Positions 1 through 12,600 of a stretch of DNA of 64,000 nt are shown piece by piece; within the stretch, counting starts at the first letter, position 1; every line of letters begins with the position of its first letter. The notes under the pieces are model-generated. The model was given only the letters and a program-made list of their open reading frames with translations. It was not told where the DNA came from and did no database searches. Both the position numbers and the translations under genes were made by a program. The DNA comes from Ciona savignyi (taxonomy: Eukaryota; Chordata; Ascidiacea; Phlebobranchia; Cionidae), in the NCBI GenBank assembly GCA_000149265.1, contig CH003098.1, positions 622,159 to 686,158 on the forward strand, read 5' to 3'.

Positions 1-3000
1 CCCTTGTAGAATTTTAGATCAATATCGCATTTGCTGCTGTCCAGTCAATTATATAGAGGTCTCGAGGTACCTGCTGCCACTGCGGAACATGTCATGCACT
101 TCTGACCAATCAATATAACCAATCGCAATGAATAATAAATTATAGAAAAACAAAGCAATATAGTTGTAATCTTTGTGGCTTAAAGCTGGATAATGCAGTT
201 AATAAAAAAATGCTGTAACGCTGTCATTCTATTTTCTAATAGAGCCGACTTAAAAAATTGCACGGATAAATTAATTAAACTTCACTCGCAGAACATATAA
301 TAAATATAGAAACACCCAAAACACGCATTTCTCCAATCTCATTAAAATTTAAAGCCCATTTAACGACTTCGCAACTAACGACAAGTTTTATAATTATTAA
401 AAATCTTATTTTGAAAATTCCTTTAAATATGTCACAAACCATGCATAATGCTCCAAAATCATGCGCTAAGTTTTGCAGTTTTTAAACTTCAAGACGTAAT
501 TTGTTTTACCTAGAAATCATCACAAAATAATTGAACCTGGCCTACACTCTTAAAAAAATGAAGGTAAAATTTATAATATTTTCCATGCAGCACTTTTTAT
601 TGCATGTGTGGTAAAATTTACTATCAATTCTAAGTAGAATTTACCCTTTTTTATTGTAAAAATTAAACTTTACCAATAAATATAGTAAATTTTACAATAA
701 TATCCCTGTAAAATTTACCATATTTCACAGTAAAACATATATTTACCAATAAATGTTGTAAATTTTATTATAAATACTACAATTTTTATTGTAATAAATA
801 ATGTTTTTACCAACATATTTCAATTTTACAATGTTCGATTGCAGTAAATTTTAATTTCTTATAAGACCAACAGTATGGCAATCAATCGTCTAATATAAAT
901 GTATTTATGTTTTACAATTGTTTGATACTTAATTAAAATCCCGATATATGGAAGCTCTTGTTTTATAGTTTCTATCTTGTTTCCACGCGATGTCTAAAAC
1001 GCATTTGCAATGGAATCGATAGCTCCAAAAATCGATGACAAAAACCTTTTAACTCCGTCCCATAGTATTACACACAATGGCCTGCACACAAGACCCGTTG
1101 TTCGACACGATTTCGGTGTAGAAATAGACGAAACAATTCCATTATCCATTAGCCAGTCAATAAAAAAATGTCACTTTTATTAGCCGGTTTATACAGAAAA
1201 CTTATTGTTGGCTGGTTTTGGTCCCTTTAATATTAGAAATAACTATGTGTTTCGTTGATATTAATAGTATGGTTAACAGGTTTAAGCGTACGGTTAACAG
1301 TTGAGGTCCTGTTACTATCAATGTACAAGAAACAAAAGATTTAAATTCCTTAAAATACAATTAGTAGTCTCCATGATTTAACGTTATTAACGTAATTTCC
1401 TCTTAGCACCGTGGTTAACTATGCAACTCACAGTTCTGGGGCAATATTGTTCAATTATTCATGAGTTGCAGGCTCGGAACATGACGAAAGCGATTTTAAC
1501 GGTGCCTGAGTCATTTAGCATATCAGGCAACATGTCCCGGTATATAATGCAGGCCACGAAATTTGCTGTCATGTGATAATATCCTTTTCGTGTAATGGGA
1601 ATTTATACGGCCCCGGTGAGCGTCTATAACAGCATTAAAGTTTCATGGACTGCATGGGGTAAACCACTCAGATGAAATTTTACAAATTGGCCTGAGCCTT
1701 CACGTTATTACGCGTGTTTACGTTGTGTGCACATGGGTAAACAATGATAGCTGGTATGCACTTTACCACCTTCAATAAAATGGGAGTAAAGTTCTAGTGG
1801 TGATTTTAGTTTAACACAAATTTTGTTTTGGCGGGGATTATATTTTTGCACTGCAGATCCACATTTAATGACATTAAGTGTATACCGCTTATAAGCCAGT
1901 CGCGTTAACCGATCTAGAAGATCGCTCATTTTAGATGAAAGGTTTTAGATGACACTTGGGGTGTAAATCGGTCATTATTTTCGGTGAACATCCGGCTGTG
2001 CAAATGATCGCTCCCACGGGACAACTATTCCCCGGGTATACTCATACATATAAACTGTATGACACGATTCAAAACTAAATCTTGACCGGATACAGACAGT
2101 TCAAAACTATACACGGTTTTAATATTATGGGGCAGTGATTAAGTAACAATGCTCAACTGTTTTTAATATGGAAAATAGCTTGGTATTCATTTTCCTTATA
2201 CGATACTTACTACCTTCTTGCCTATCTCCGAACGCAAAATGTGTTTAACTTTGCCTTAATGCAAATTCCAAGCATTGTTTAAAACATAAACACTATGCGG
2301 TTATCTTATTATCTTTATTATGAATAATTCATTTGTTTTTCACGTCAAGTAATGTCGTATTCGACGTTTAAACAACAATAAAGTGGACGGGAAAGTATAC
2401 AGCTGTTAAACATCTTATCCTAAAATGGTACTTTTTACCACTTTGTTATCTTAATGAACTCGTAGTTCTTTCGTTATGCAACAATATTTTTATTCCTGTT
2501 ATCTTGCTCAGAATAATGTTTATTTTAGAAATATAAATCTTAGAGTAAACCATATTGACAGTGGTTAAAAGCGCTTTTTATTGCCCAAGTGGAACCGACC
2601 TTCTCTCCTTTATATTAGCTGGGAATTTTCGAGCGACCAGAATAGCTTTTCGGCGGCAAATTTGTAAATATTATGATAGAAACCAACTTACCAATACGTT
2701 TCCTTGCATTGGTGTTGTTTTGAGTACAGGAGGTCGTCTCGGACCAAATGTAAAACGTCTCGCCCTGTTAAAAGTTGCCGCCATTGCCGTTTTGCTCATA
2801 TCAGCGTAAGTTGAACGATTTCTTACTTAAAAATCTGCCTTAATACGTCGTCAAAGCTGCATGCAGTACCATACTAAGAAATTACTAGTTGTTTCTTATT
2901 CTGCTACAATCACGGCTCAGATTTTCCCGGACGGATGATTGTGATATATTGACCAGATTAACACCGTATTTTAATGTAGGATATAGGCAGGTGTAAAATA

Positions 3001-6000
3001 AACTACAAAGCCTAGTATTCCATACATTATAACTAGCTGACTTAAAGAACAAATATTGTAGACTTGCTTGCAAATTGTTGTAATCTTACATAGGTTTGGC
3101 GGCCCCTTTCTCTATATTTAATATATATATCCTATTTTAATGACATGTTTTAACTACTGACTCATTTTGCCGTATTTCCCTGTGCCTGTGTTGTTTTACT
3201 TGATGCTACTTAATATTAGGACAAAACTGAATTAACTTAACTAAAAACGTGTTATGTATGTGTCCTGTTTCATCAACTCCAGCAAACCATCAAACTCTGC
3301 ACAATAGTATTAGAGCTAAATTCTCATCTAATACATTTTGCATACGCATGTGACGAAAAAAGTATCACTTTCTCATGCTCTGGTACAACATATATACCTG
3401 CTCGACACATCATGCTTTTGGTAGCTATGGATTACTGCCTACTTTATGCATTATGTGACCGGTGGTCAATAATCCGTTACATCTCCTGGGACTCCGAACA
3501 ATACAGCCTGTCTGCGTATTCCTTTTCATTTCAGAATTTGAGGGAGAACAGCACCCGATACTGAAGATCGGCTTATTGAGTAACATGGCGAGGGCCCAAC
3601 AATAGGGGACCGTGGCCAAACTTCGATTTAAATAAAACTCAATCTTTTTATCGATTAATTTTGATATATTTCGAAAGTGTTGGAAATTTAAATTTAAAAT
3701 AACCCGAAATTTAATTAAATGTTAAAACTCTTGGCACCTGCTTTATTTACCTTACGCTTATTGCATTTTATGACTTCATAGGAATGCGGCATAGCCGATA
3801 TTAAAAAATATCTTTTGGCCTTATTCATTATTTACAACTGTAGTGTAACCAAGAAAATCAAAATTATTTTAAATTATAATACTGTCAACATCTATAGTGG
3901 TTGGTATTAATCTATATATACCATAATGTACAATTGAGTTTGACTGCATGACTTGCTAATATATTATACGCTCGCATAGCAACGAAATTCTGGCTAAGTT
4001 TGTTTTCTTTGTTCTATTAATCTGTAATATCCCGCCTAGACCATTGGTTCCCAACTATTTCTGACATTAGGCGAGCGTTCTATTCTGTCAAAACGTATGA
4101 ATTAATTATATGAATTTGTTTAAATTAAAATAAAACGTCAATTACTACATAATGGTAAATTAATAACTAGCCGTTAAAGTTCAATCAAATATGCCATAGC
4201 TAATGATAAAAATCAGTTTTATTGTTAAGACAGGGAACGGCCACACTTTATTAACATAAACCGTAAAGGGAAAATTATAATCTGGCAATACAGTGTTTGT
4301 TAAAAAAGTACAGCCTTAAAGGAAGGTTTATCGCAGCTTGGAAAAAAATGGCTTGACCGGTGCAGGCTGCTAAACTGACATAATATTTCAAGAATATACA
4401 CTCGTCACCATTAGTTTCACTCACTCACTCACTAACGTTAAAATCTTCTAATTTTGCAATTTCCCCGGTACATTGGGACGGTAAAGAGGGCTGAGAAGAA
4501 CTCCATCGATTTTTGCCAAAAGTCTGACATTCTGTGAATACTAATTATACATGCTGGTAGCTCGACTGCGGATGTGGTGACAAAATAATCTGATGTCTGT
4601 CTCTTTCTGACGGTACCACTACATAACATCTGACCTAATCTCCCCTAATGGATAACTACAACATCCAGCGGTTCTTGAGTATAAAATTTTGATTTCAATC
4701 TGATTCTACTCTGTAATGTGGCCATCATCTACGTATAGGATATCTTTCGGTCAATACCTGTATCTGTCTTTTGACTGAAAACTCTAGTTTTAATAAAAGC
4801 TAAAGTGTTAAACAATTTTTTTTTACATATTTATGTATGTCCTGCTGAAATGCTGAACAACGTTGAATTCAGTTAGCTGTATACACTATCTTCAAAAGCA
4901 AAATTTTACATTCCTCTCAGTCACACCCTTTAGAATCCAATTAAAAGAGAATCATTACTCTCTCATGTTTTTAATCATTTTAGCTGCTTTATATTATGTT
5001 GACAGCGAATGAACAAAATACTCTTAGCATTATAAGCTATACGCTCCCTCGTGTATTTCAACGCTGTTAATCGCCCGGTAGTCCCAGTGGGTATACCAGC
5101 AACGTCGAACCCGATTAGAAGCTCTTAGACATTAATTTTCACCGTTGCCAAGTTTCCGGACAGCTCTGCATGTCTATACTCGTAATCTCCGTTACAGCTG
5201 AAGTTTATTATGCACGGGACATTATTGAGCGCTGTACATGAAATTTACGCAAAGATGCTAATGAAACAATACTTGTACCTTCGTGATTAAAACCTCACGA
5301 ATCAATGGAGGGCATTCGCTCTCGACGCGAGTACCCATTTCAAGAAAAATATCACTGTTTAAATACCACAATCTCAAATATACGGTTTCTTTATCTACTT
5401 GTTTCTTATACTGTTAACCTTCACGTCTTTAATGTCAGACCAAGCTTTAAATCTAGATGGCGGTTAAAGTAAAAAAGATGCCCTTAACTCTTAGAACAGA
5501 TCATTTTCGCAATTGTTTTCCTGGCAAAAATTAATTTTCAAATCACCATTCAAAGAATGTAGAACAATTTCGAAACACATGGGTACCAGCGTTAACCTAT
5601 TTCTGCAGCATTTTTAGTACTAAGTTATCTTTCCAATTTTACCTTATAATATGCTATCTTATACCATGCAAGTGATAATTCGATAACGACAAACAGTATA
5701 AATACTGAATCGATGTTTTTCATTTCACTTAAAGTGGCTGATGTTCAATATTCTCGTATGTAATATACCCACGATTTCAAACGATTGATGCCTTAATATA
5801 CGACCTAATATAAAAGTAACAGTTCTTCTGTAATAAGATTATAATGCAATATGCTTTAGTTATAGAGTGGGTTTTAACCTCCAGTTTATTAAGCTTTTTG
5901 ACATTCCAACGATTTAATGACTACGACGCTGCAGCGACATACTGTGGCGATCTATGCATAATTTTTCGACGGTTAGGTGGCGCTCGATAAAATAACGTAG

Positions 6001-6014
6001 AGCTAATTTGCTGG
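1..6014. other. Gene-poor AT-rich spacer
   Basis: No exon chain with matching splice sites and phase could be built on either strand. Open frames are short and rich in residues of AT-rich codons. Noteworthy pieces are the repeated GTAAAATTTAC motif (545-860), a GC-richer patch near 2,690-2,810 with a possible first exon on the minus strand, and partial similarity to the SINE-A head near 1,880-1,915 (GGTTAACGCGACTGG on minus). Confidence 0.6.
545..860. repeat. AT-rich repeat of GTAAAATTTAC-type motifs
   Basis: About ten near-palindromic copies of GTAAAATTTAC or GTAAATTTTAC, several joined to ACCAATAAAT, occur within about 300 bp. Borders resembling inverted ends (AAGGTAAAATTTATA and TAAATTTTAATTTC) suggest an old small DNA transposon, but no clean target duplication is visible. 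Confidence 0.35.
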
Positions 6015-7590
6015 AAGATGAAATATTGTAGTACGATCGTGTGGCCAAATGGTTAACGCGACCGATACATATACCGACTACAATACAAAAACGGTCCGAG
6101 TAACGATCCTATCAGGGTTCGAAACTTAGCTCGTTAAAAAAAAAAGATGAAATATTGTACGGTCGTGTGGCCGAATGGTTAACGCGACCAATACATATAC
6201 CTACTCCTATATAGGGGAAAAGTGGGTAAAATGGGCCACGTGGGTAAAATGGGACCCATCCAATTTTCAATATATTTTGAAGAATAAAATTTGCTGCAAG
6301 AACCAGTGTCAGTATATCAACTTATGGAATCTCCAAACCGAAGTTTGAGCGTGAAATCACCAAACTCAGTGTTTTCTGTAGTTATTTCGGTTTGAGAAGG
6401 TCTGAATCTAAATTTGCAATTTTTGTTTTCTGCTAATATATAATAGAAAAGATCAAATGCTAAAATAACTTTTACTGTAGTTAAAAAGAACTATATAGCC
6501 TAGACCTACTTTTACTGGTAGTAATAAAACTTCTTTTTTAAAGAATTTTTTATAGAGATTTTAAGTCGTATGTTGGCACCTGTCTAATATGGGCCCCCTA
6601 TGTTCATTTGGTAACTAACGGGCCTAGACTTAGCATTAACAGTACTAAAGGTCTAGACTTAGCACTAACAGTCATATTATGTGTTTTACAATAAACTAAA
6701 CGGGTTTTCTAAATGCTATTAATAACATGAATTGATAGTTATGCTTCCCAATAAATTAGCAAGGTGTTAATGCATTAGTATACTAGTAACTGGGTATTAA
6801 ATAAAAAGTAATTGCTGTAATCCAAAGTGTTAAATTAAAAAAAAAACTACATCATAAAAAGAAAAGTAATAACATTGTTTATATGGGAAGCGAATATTGA
6901 TATTGTTATCTAGCGAAATGTTAATATCGAAAACGGGCCGGGGCCCATTTTAGACTGCACCCTTGTCTAAAATGGGCCACTAACGAAATATTTTTCTTTG
7001 TTGATAAAATATATTTAACAAAAATTATTAGAAAGTTAACATGTTATGTGTAAAGACTTTGGTATTAGGTGACACCACATGAAAAACTTAAGTCCAGCGG
7101 GCTTTATATCAGTAAAAAATCCGATTTGCAACTAAAGGGCCCATTTTACCCACTCTTCCCCTACAAAAACGGTCCTGGTGACGAGCTTGTAATGTGTTCG
7201 AAACTTGGCTCGGTCAAAAAAAAATATGAAATATTGGTACGATCGCCGTGTGGTTGAATGGTTAACGCGACCGATACATATACCGACCTATATATAAAAA
7301 CGGTCTTAGGGCAAAACCCATCCTTAGTCCGGTAAAAAAATAGTGGTATGGTGGCGTGCCCAAACAGTGAACCGATACATATACTGAATTACATACAAAA
7401 AAATGGTTTCATCTTTGACCAAATGCTGGGTTCAAAACTGATCTCCGTAAAAAAGGGAGAGATAAACATTGAGTACGGTTTTGTGGCCGAATGGTTAACC
7501 TGCCCGATACATATACCAACTCCTATAAAAAAAGATTCTAGTGACGAGTACATCTTGGATTCGAAACTTGGCTCGGTTAAAAAAAAGAGA
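6015..7590 (+). repeat. Tandem array of five SINE-A copies
   Basis: Five head-to-tail copies: about 6031-6143, 6160-7220 (split by an insertion), 7238-7338, 7342-7454 and 7472-7586. Each has GATACATATACC or a close variant after the A-box region and an A-rich end; copies 1-3 and 5 keep clear A and B boxes, while copy 4 is badly decayed. A 16-bp sequence, AAGATGAAATATTGTA, precedes copy 1 (6015-6030) and follows it exactly (6144-6159); a variant (ATATGAAATATTGGTA) separates copies 2 and 3, and a weaker one (AGATAAACATTGAGTA) precedes copy 5. Confidence 0.8.
6214..7161. mobile_element. Non-autonomous DNA element with TA target duplication, inserted in a SINE-A
   Basis: The 948-bp insert has about 25-bp terminal inverted repeats: left GGGGAAAAGTGGGTAAAATG and, read inward on the other strand, right GGGGAAGAGTGGGTAAAATG. 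It is flanked by TA at 6212-6213 and 7162-7163. The SINE body reads straight on across the insert (CTCCTATA ... CAAAAACGGTCCTGGTGACG), confirming the borders. An internal inverted GGGCCCATTTTAGAC / GTCTAAAATGGGCC pair lies near 6946-6982. No transposase frame is visible, so it is a MITE-like element; the TA duplication points to a Tc1/mariner-like mobiliser. Confidence 0.8.
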
Positions 7591-9469
7591 ATGAGTGGTC
7601 ATGTAGCCAAAACTGTACTGTATAAAACGAGTTAAATAAAGACCCCATTCAGGCTTAAAAATTAACAAAGGAAAATATGCAGAAATTTTTTTTAAATTTA
7701 AACACGTGTCGGCAACTACAATTTGTAAAACACATTTCATAAGATCCCTTACGACAGTTGGTATATTTTATACACGGTGTATTTAGTTTGATTCTGCAAG
7801 TAGAAAGTGATAAGTCCCTAAGTTACCACACAAAATGTTGTTATCCAAATTTATGATATAGTAAATATTGTTGTTAGGTTTATGCATGTAGGACTACGTT
7901 ATGTATAACTCCCGAAAGTTTTAACACTGGGTTTTTACACTTGTGCTACTCCACGTATAACCTTTTATAGTACTCAGTTACCAAATAAAACTTGTTATAC
8001 ATGAGAAGTATAATGATGTAACAATGTTTTGTTTAATCCTGTTTATCTGACTGAAAATTGGCAGCTTATTAGAATTGTGGGTTTTACGGGAAATTCCCTG
8101 AGGTTATTCGTAAAAATAAAATCCGTGCGCATCTATTAACATATTTAAATGTTTCAATCTTTATACACTTGACAATGGTGCATTATAAATGGGTTCTAGA
8201 TATTAAATTATAGGTAAATGTTCAGGCAAATTTGAATTATTTTACTTTTTTATTTTTTTTATTTCTGCATTTTATACCTGTACAAGTCCCATTAAATTTG
8301 CTATGAATTGTTCGTTCTGATCTTAAGATATCGCGAATAAAACAAACAGGAATTGCCCTGTCCCTATAAGAACAACAAATAGCCATGCAAAACTTGACTA
8401 TGAACGTAAACATACGTTAAAGTTGCAATCGATTTGTTAAACGCTTTAGTATATTGGATGGTCATATCATCAGAATAGAGACGCAAAGTTCCCAGATCGG
8501 GCTGTAAAAATCTGACCTGGTAAAAATTCAAAAGGGAACATTCACCTTTACATCATTTCTACCTACATTTTAAAGACAGTTTATTCGTCGGTGATACTGA
8601 AACATCAGCCCAAAGCAAAAGCAATATTCGGCTTACCGACCAGCTTTTTACAAGGAAAAAATGTTAAGTAAAGTATGAAATAGTCGAACCACGAGTAATA
8701 TTGTAACGACTGATTATATATTTTGACTAAGAAAGAGAAAAAAGAAACCGCAAAAAAGTTTGTTTCGGTATTACCATTAGCCGATATACAGACCACCAAA
8801 AATAATGTGCATTAAGCCATATATTTCTCTACATGGCATTGATAAGTTCTGCCATAATAAAGAGACAAATGACGTTTATGGAAAGCAGGCGATTTCTTTA
8901 AAACTATAACCAGCAAGAGTAAAATAGAGAGGACTGGGTCTCACAACCTTTATCAGGTTTCAAAGAATAAACCGACGCATTTTCATAAGGCTCACGTTTT
9001 ACGTGAACACAATTTGGGTTTACAGTACTCTTCCAGCCATGAAAATAAACATGACCTTTCGATACGATTATTTGTTTTCTCTTCCACACCGGATGCTTGT
9101 CAAAACATTAAGTTATTATGTACAAAGGGCTCAACGTATACTTTAAAGGAAAATGTCGATTTCACAGAATTTACAGTCCAACATCATTTTAACAATCGTA
9201 GGTAGAGGTGTATTACCGGAGTTGTCTGATTACACAACGTGAATAATGATTAAAACAGTCTGAATAACACAATCCTGGAAATGTTAATGAACCTATAGTT
9301 TCGACCTATATTAGGTTTAGGTTCTTATCATGCTGTACATGAGTCGGTCTGGCTAAACATTCGTCCATGTAACCATCGCAACTGTGGCTTCTAGATTGCC
9401 CAGTCGCAGTGTTCACGAAGAGGGAACTTAACGGACGATACGTTAAAGTGGAATAATATGGCACAATCT
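7591..9469. other. Spacer without recognisable gene
   Basis: AT-rich sequence. A decayed further SINE-A head may follow the array (7594-7635). ORFs here are short and lack splice context or similarity. Confidence 0.55.
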
Positions 9470-9602
9470 GAAACTGTCTTGTGGTTAAAGTCTGATGATA
9501 AATGGTTGGAGCGACCGGTTCATATATAGCATGTCATTTGAAACGGCCGTAGTGAAGAACTTATCAAATGTCCAAGACTTATGCCGATCAATTTTTTTTT
9601 TA
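9470..9602 (+). repeat. Degenerate SINE-A copy
   Basis: It keeps the order of head (TGATAAATGGTTGGAGCGACCGG), CATATATA, ACGGCC and an A/T-rich end, with many changes from the intact copies. Confidence 0.45.
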
Positions 9603-9836
9603 ATAAGGAACGGTAACGATTTTGCGTGTCATAATGAAATGCTTAACAGTTTAAGATTGGAGTAAAAAATCTTGCAATAATGCATGCAAATAATGACAAC
9701 CTCACGACGGTAAGCACGTGTTGGTCAATTAAAGATCAGATTAAAGCTCACATGTTAAACTAAAAATATGCAGTGATTTTCCCACATGGTGTGGTTAACA
9801 TGCAATCCTATTTTAATGTAAAACAACGCAATATCA

Positions 9837-9955
9837 TTTCGTAGATCGCGTGGCCGAATGGTTAACGCGTCCGATACACATACCGAATAATATTTTTTAA
9901 CAAAACGGTCCTGTTGACGAGCCCATCATGGACTCGAAACTTGGGACGGTAAAAA
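9837..9955 (+). repeat. Intact SINE-A with 16-bp target duplication
   Basis: The head GTGGCCGAATGGTTAACGCG and B-box region GACTCGAAACTTGG are intact, with an A8 tail. AAACAACGCAATATCA occurs directly before (9821-9836) and directly after (9956-9971), a clear retrotransposition footprint. Confidence 0.85.
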
Positions 9956-12369
9956 AAACAACGCAATATCAGTGCACAGATGAATATACCTCAGTCTGTG
10001 GGGTTGCAGCAGCATTCTTCATTTCTATGAGCACCTTTTTTTAACACCGTCACCTTTTACTGATGAGACAAATATTCCTATATTATTCAGTTAAATAGGT
10101 AGATTGACCTAGAAGATTTATTGTTCTTCTTTTATTTGCACAAAAAGCAACTGGAAAACACGTCGTAACAGTTTTCTAAAAATATATTTTCTCGTTAATA
10201 ATTCCTTAAAATAAAAGTATTTCCTCTTCGAGGAACTGAAAGAATTATTAAATTGGGATTTTAAATCTTACTAGAATCTCGCACTAATCGGCAGTTTGGA
10301 ACTAACTCTCGATGCTAGTTTGCACGTAGTTTGGCAGAGGCGCATAATATATGTAGGTTTCATTTTCCTGCTGACCTAAATTTTAGTTATTGGATGATTT
10401 TAAAAAGCAATTAATAAGTGACTGTCTCACATACGCAGGCCTGTGCCTTGGGAGCGATTATGGAGGTCTTGCCGGGGAAGACTATGTTAACTCATTCATA
10501 ATTAATCTGAAAAGCAAAACTGCGGTTTTTCACTTTTGCCACTGCTCTATGACTAGTAGAGAAAGATTTACAATAGCCTCTTGGAGCTTTACAAGACTGT
10601 TTCTAATCTGTCAAATCGGTTGCCCTTTTCTAAACAGTTAAAAGCCGTCATCAAATATTCAAGTAACTAATCCAATTAGTTTAAAATGAGCATAAAAATG
10701 ATTTATAACCTAAAAATAGCATTCACGGCGTGTTATGTTTTAAAGCGAGTCATTAAATTTGAATAAGCTTTGCTGGAACCACGGACTTAGCTACACGCAA
10801 ACCGTGTATAAGTCCTTGGGCTAAAATGAATTACTTTATCCATGGAGAAATAAACCTTTATTTATTACCTAATTATTACAATGTTAATAAGATTATAAAA
10901 TAGTGGGCAGACAGGTTTCCAGAAAGCTACGTTGCAAATCCGCTAATTCTTTGCTTTTCGTACATGATTTATTTTCACTTATTTAGTTCGATTATATATG
11001 CCTTTATACCAACTTTTACAACACCGATTGCAGCCAAGGGATATTATATTTTGGTTGTTCAGTACAATACTTTTCTCAATTTTCAGTCAATTAAACTACG
11101 AATATGTTTAATACTTGAATATAAATGTGTCTGCATTTCGTCTTTCGCCCTTCATCTAAAAACTAGACTATCGCCTCAATTTAAACTTGTTTATGTAAGT
11201 TCAGTATCAGTATTACGCATGTAGAAAGGAATTGAAGATCATTGATTGCTATTGGAATTGTTCTCGTTTTCGTGCTGGTCCCTTGGCTGCTGGGATTTAA
11301 CTGGTTGTCCTATACATCTTGATTTCTCAGTGAGAGATTAATTGGACGAGAGAATTGGGCATCGGAAGGGCACTTAAGTTTAACGCAAATAGGCACTATA
11401 CTGTACTGCTGACCTGGGCTCAACCGCAATTTCTTAATCATTCAAACTCTTAAACCGACTCTTGGCTATGTGAGGAACTCCACGTAAAATAGGACAATAA
11501 ACACTTTTCAATCGCAACTTACAAAGATGTAAATAGTATATACACAAATCTTAAGAAATACAAAAAAAGAGAAGCCGATCTAAGTTAATACTTTATGCGT
11601 AACCAAACCGACATAATTTTACATCCAAGCTACATATTGTAGATATTTTTGGCGTGTTTGGTTCTGGTTCGCCAGACAACAAACGGCTACATCTCGTCCT
11701 ATACACATTCGCCGGTCCGTGAACTATGGAGTAAGCAAGTGTGTCCCATACTAAGAGAAACATTAAACAGAGAAAAACAACAACGCATTTTCGCTCTTTC
11801 GCGCAACTTTTGCGGTTTGGGAGACGTAGAGGCCACATCACAACACGCACCGCATTTTTAAACAGTTAAGCTGTACCTTTTGGTAGCTTTGGTCGTGGAA
11901 TTTGATGACAAGAAGGTCGAAATGGAAATCAAATCGGCCGAGCGGAAAATGTGTTTAACCCCTGGACAAGAATACCAATTCACATATTGATCTAATTGAA
12001 CAGAACAAAAAATTGAGGGCAACGAAACTGGCGGATAAACGACAATATAAACGACTAATTTTAATTGGGACCTAAACTTGACAATAATAAAGACGATTTG
12101 TAATATATACATAATTTTTTAATGTTAAAAATTTCAAAACCGTAGAGTTTGTAAAGTAAATCGCGTTTTATGTTGTTTGTTTATTGACAAGGCGTTACAC
12201 AATTTCGCCTTATTTCAATCTCGCTATGCAGAAAATTTCAAGGCCAGACTAAACAAACAACCGACCGGAGATAGCGAATCCCCAGCCAATTTGCACGAGC
12301 GACATTGATTTCCAATGCGGCTCAGTCAGCACTAAAACACACAATGTTGATACAACGTAAATGTCTTGG

Positions 12370-12600
12370 AATCCTAGGAGAAGGCAGGGAAGAAGGGAAA
12401 CTGCTTACTAAAACTATGAAAACTAAATGTAACACAGCTGAAAAAACTAATTTAACCCCAACACTAATCATAATTCTAACCCCAGTAACACTAACTCTAA
12501 CGGCAAAAATTTTCATTTTGGTGTGCAGTTTACCTGTTTACCCACAGTCTTCTTTCCCTCCTTTTAGTTTTCCCCCGTTCACCGAGCATCACACTTATGA
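12370..12600. mobile_element. MITE-like fragment sharing ends with the 37.1-kb element
   Basis: The left part GGGAAACTGCTTACTAAAAC followed by TATGAAAACT resembles both ends of the element at 37,104-37,262. The interior carries repeats of CTAACCC / CTAACTCTAAC. The right border is unclear. Confidence 0.4.

Noticed and set aside
1708..1929. 73-codon minus-strand ORF as an exon following 2692-2799
   Set aside because: No acceptor in the right phase with a convincing pyrimidine tract, and the start overlaps SINE-A-like sequence.
4041..4062. hAT end (CCATTGGTTCCCAACTATTT)
   Set aside because: It resembles a common hAT terminus, but no matching inverted end or 8-bp duplication was found nearby.
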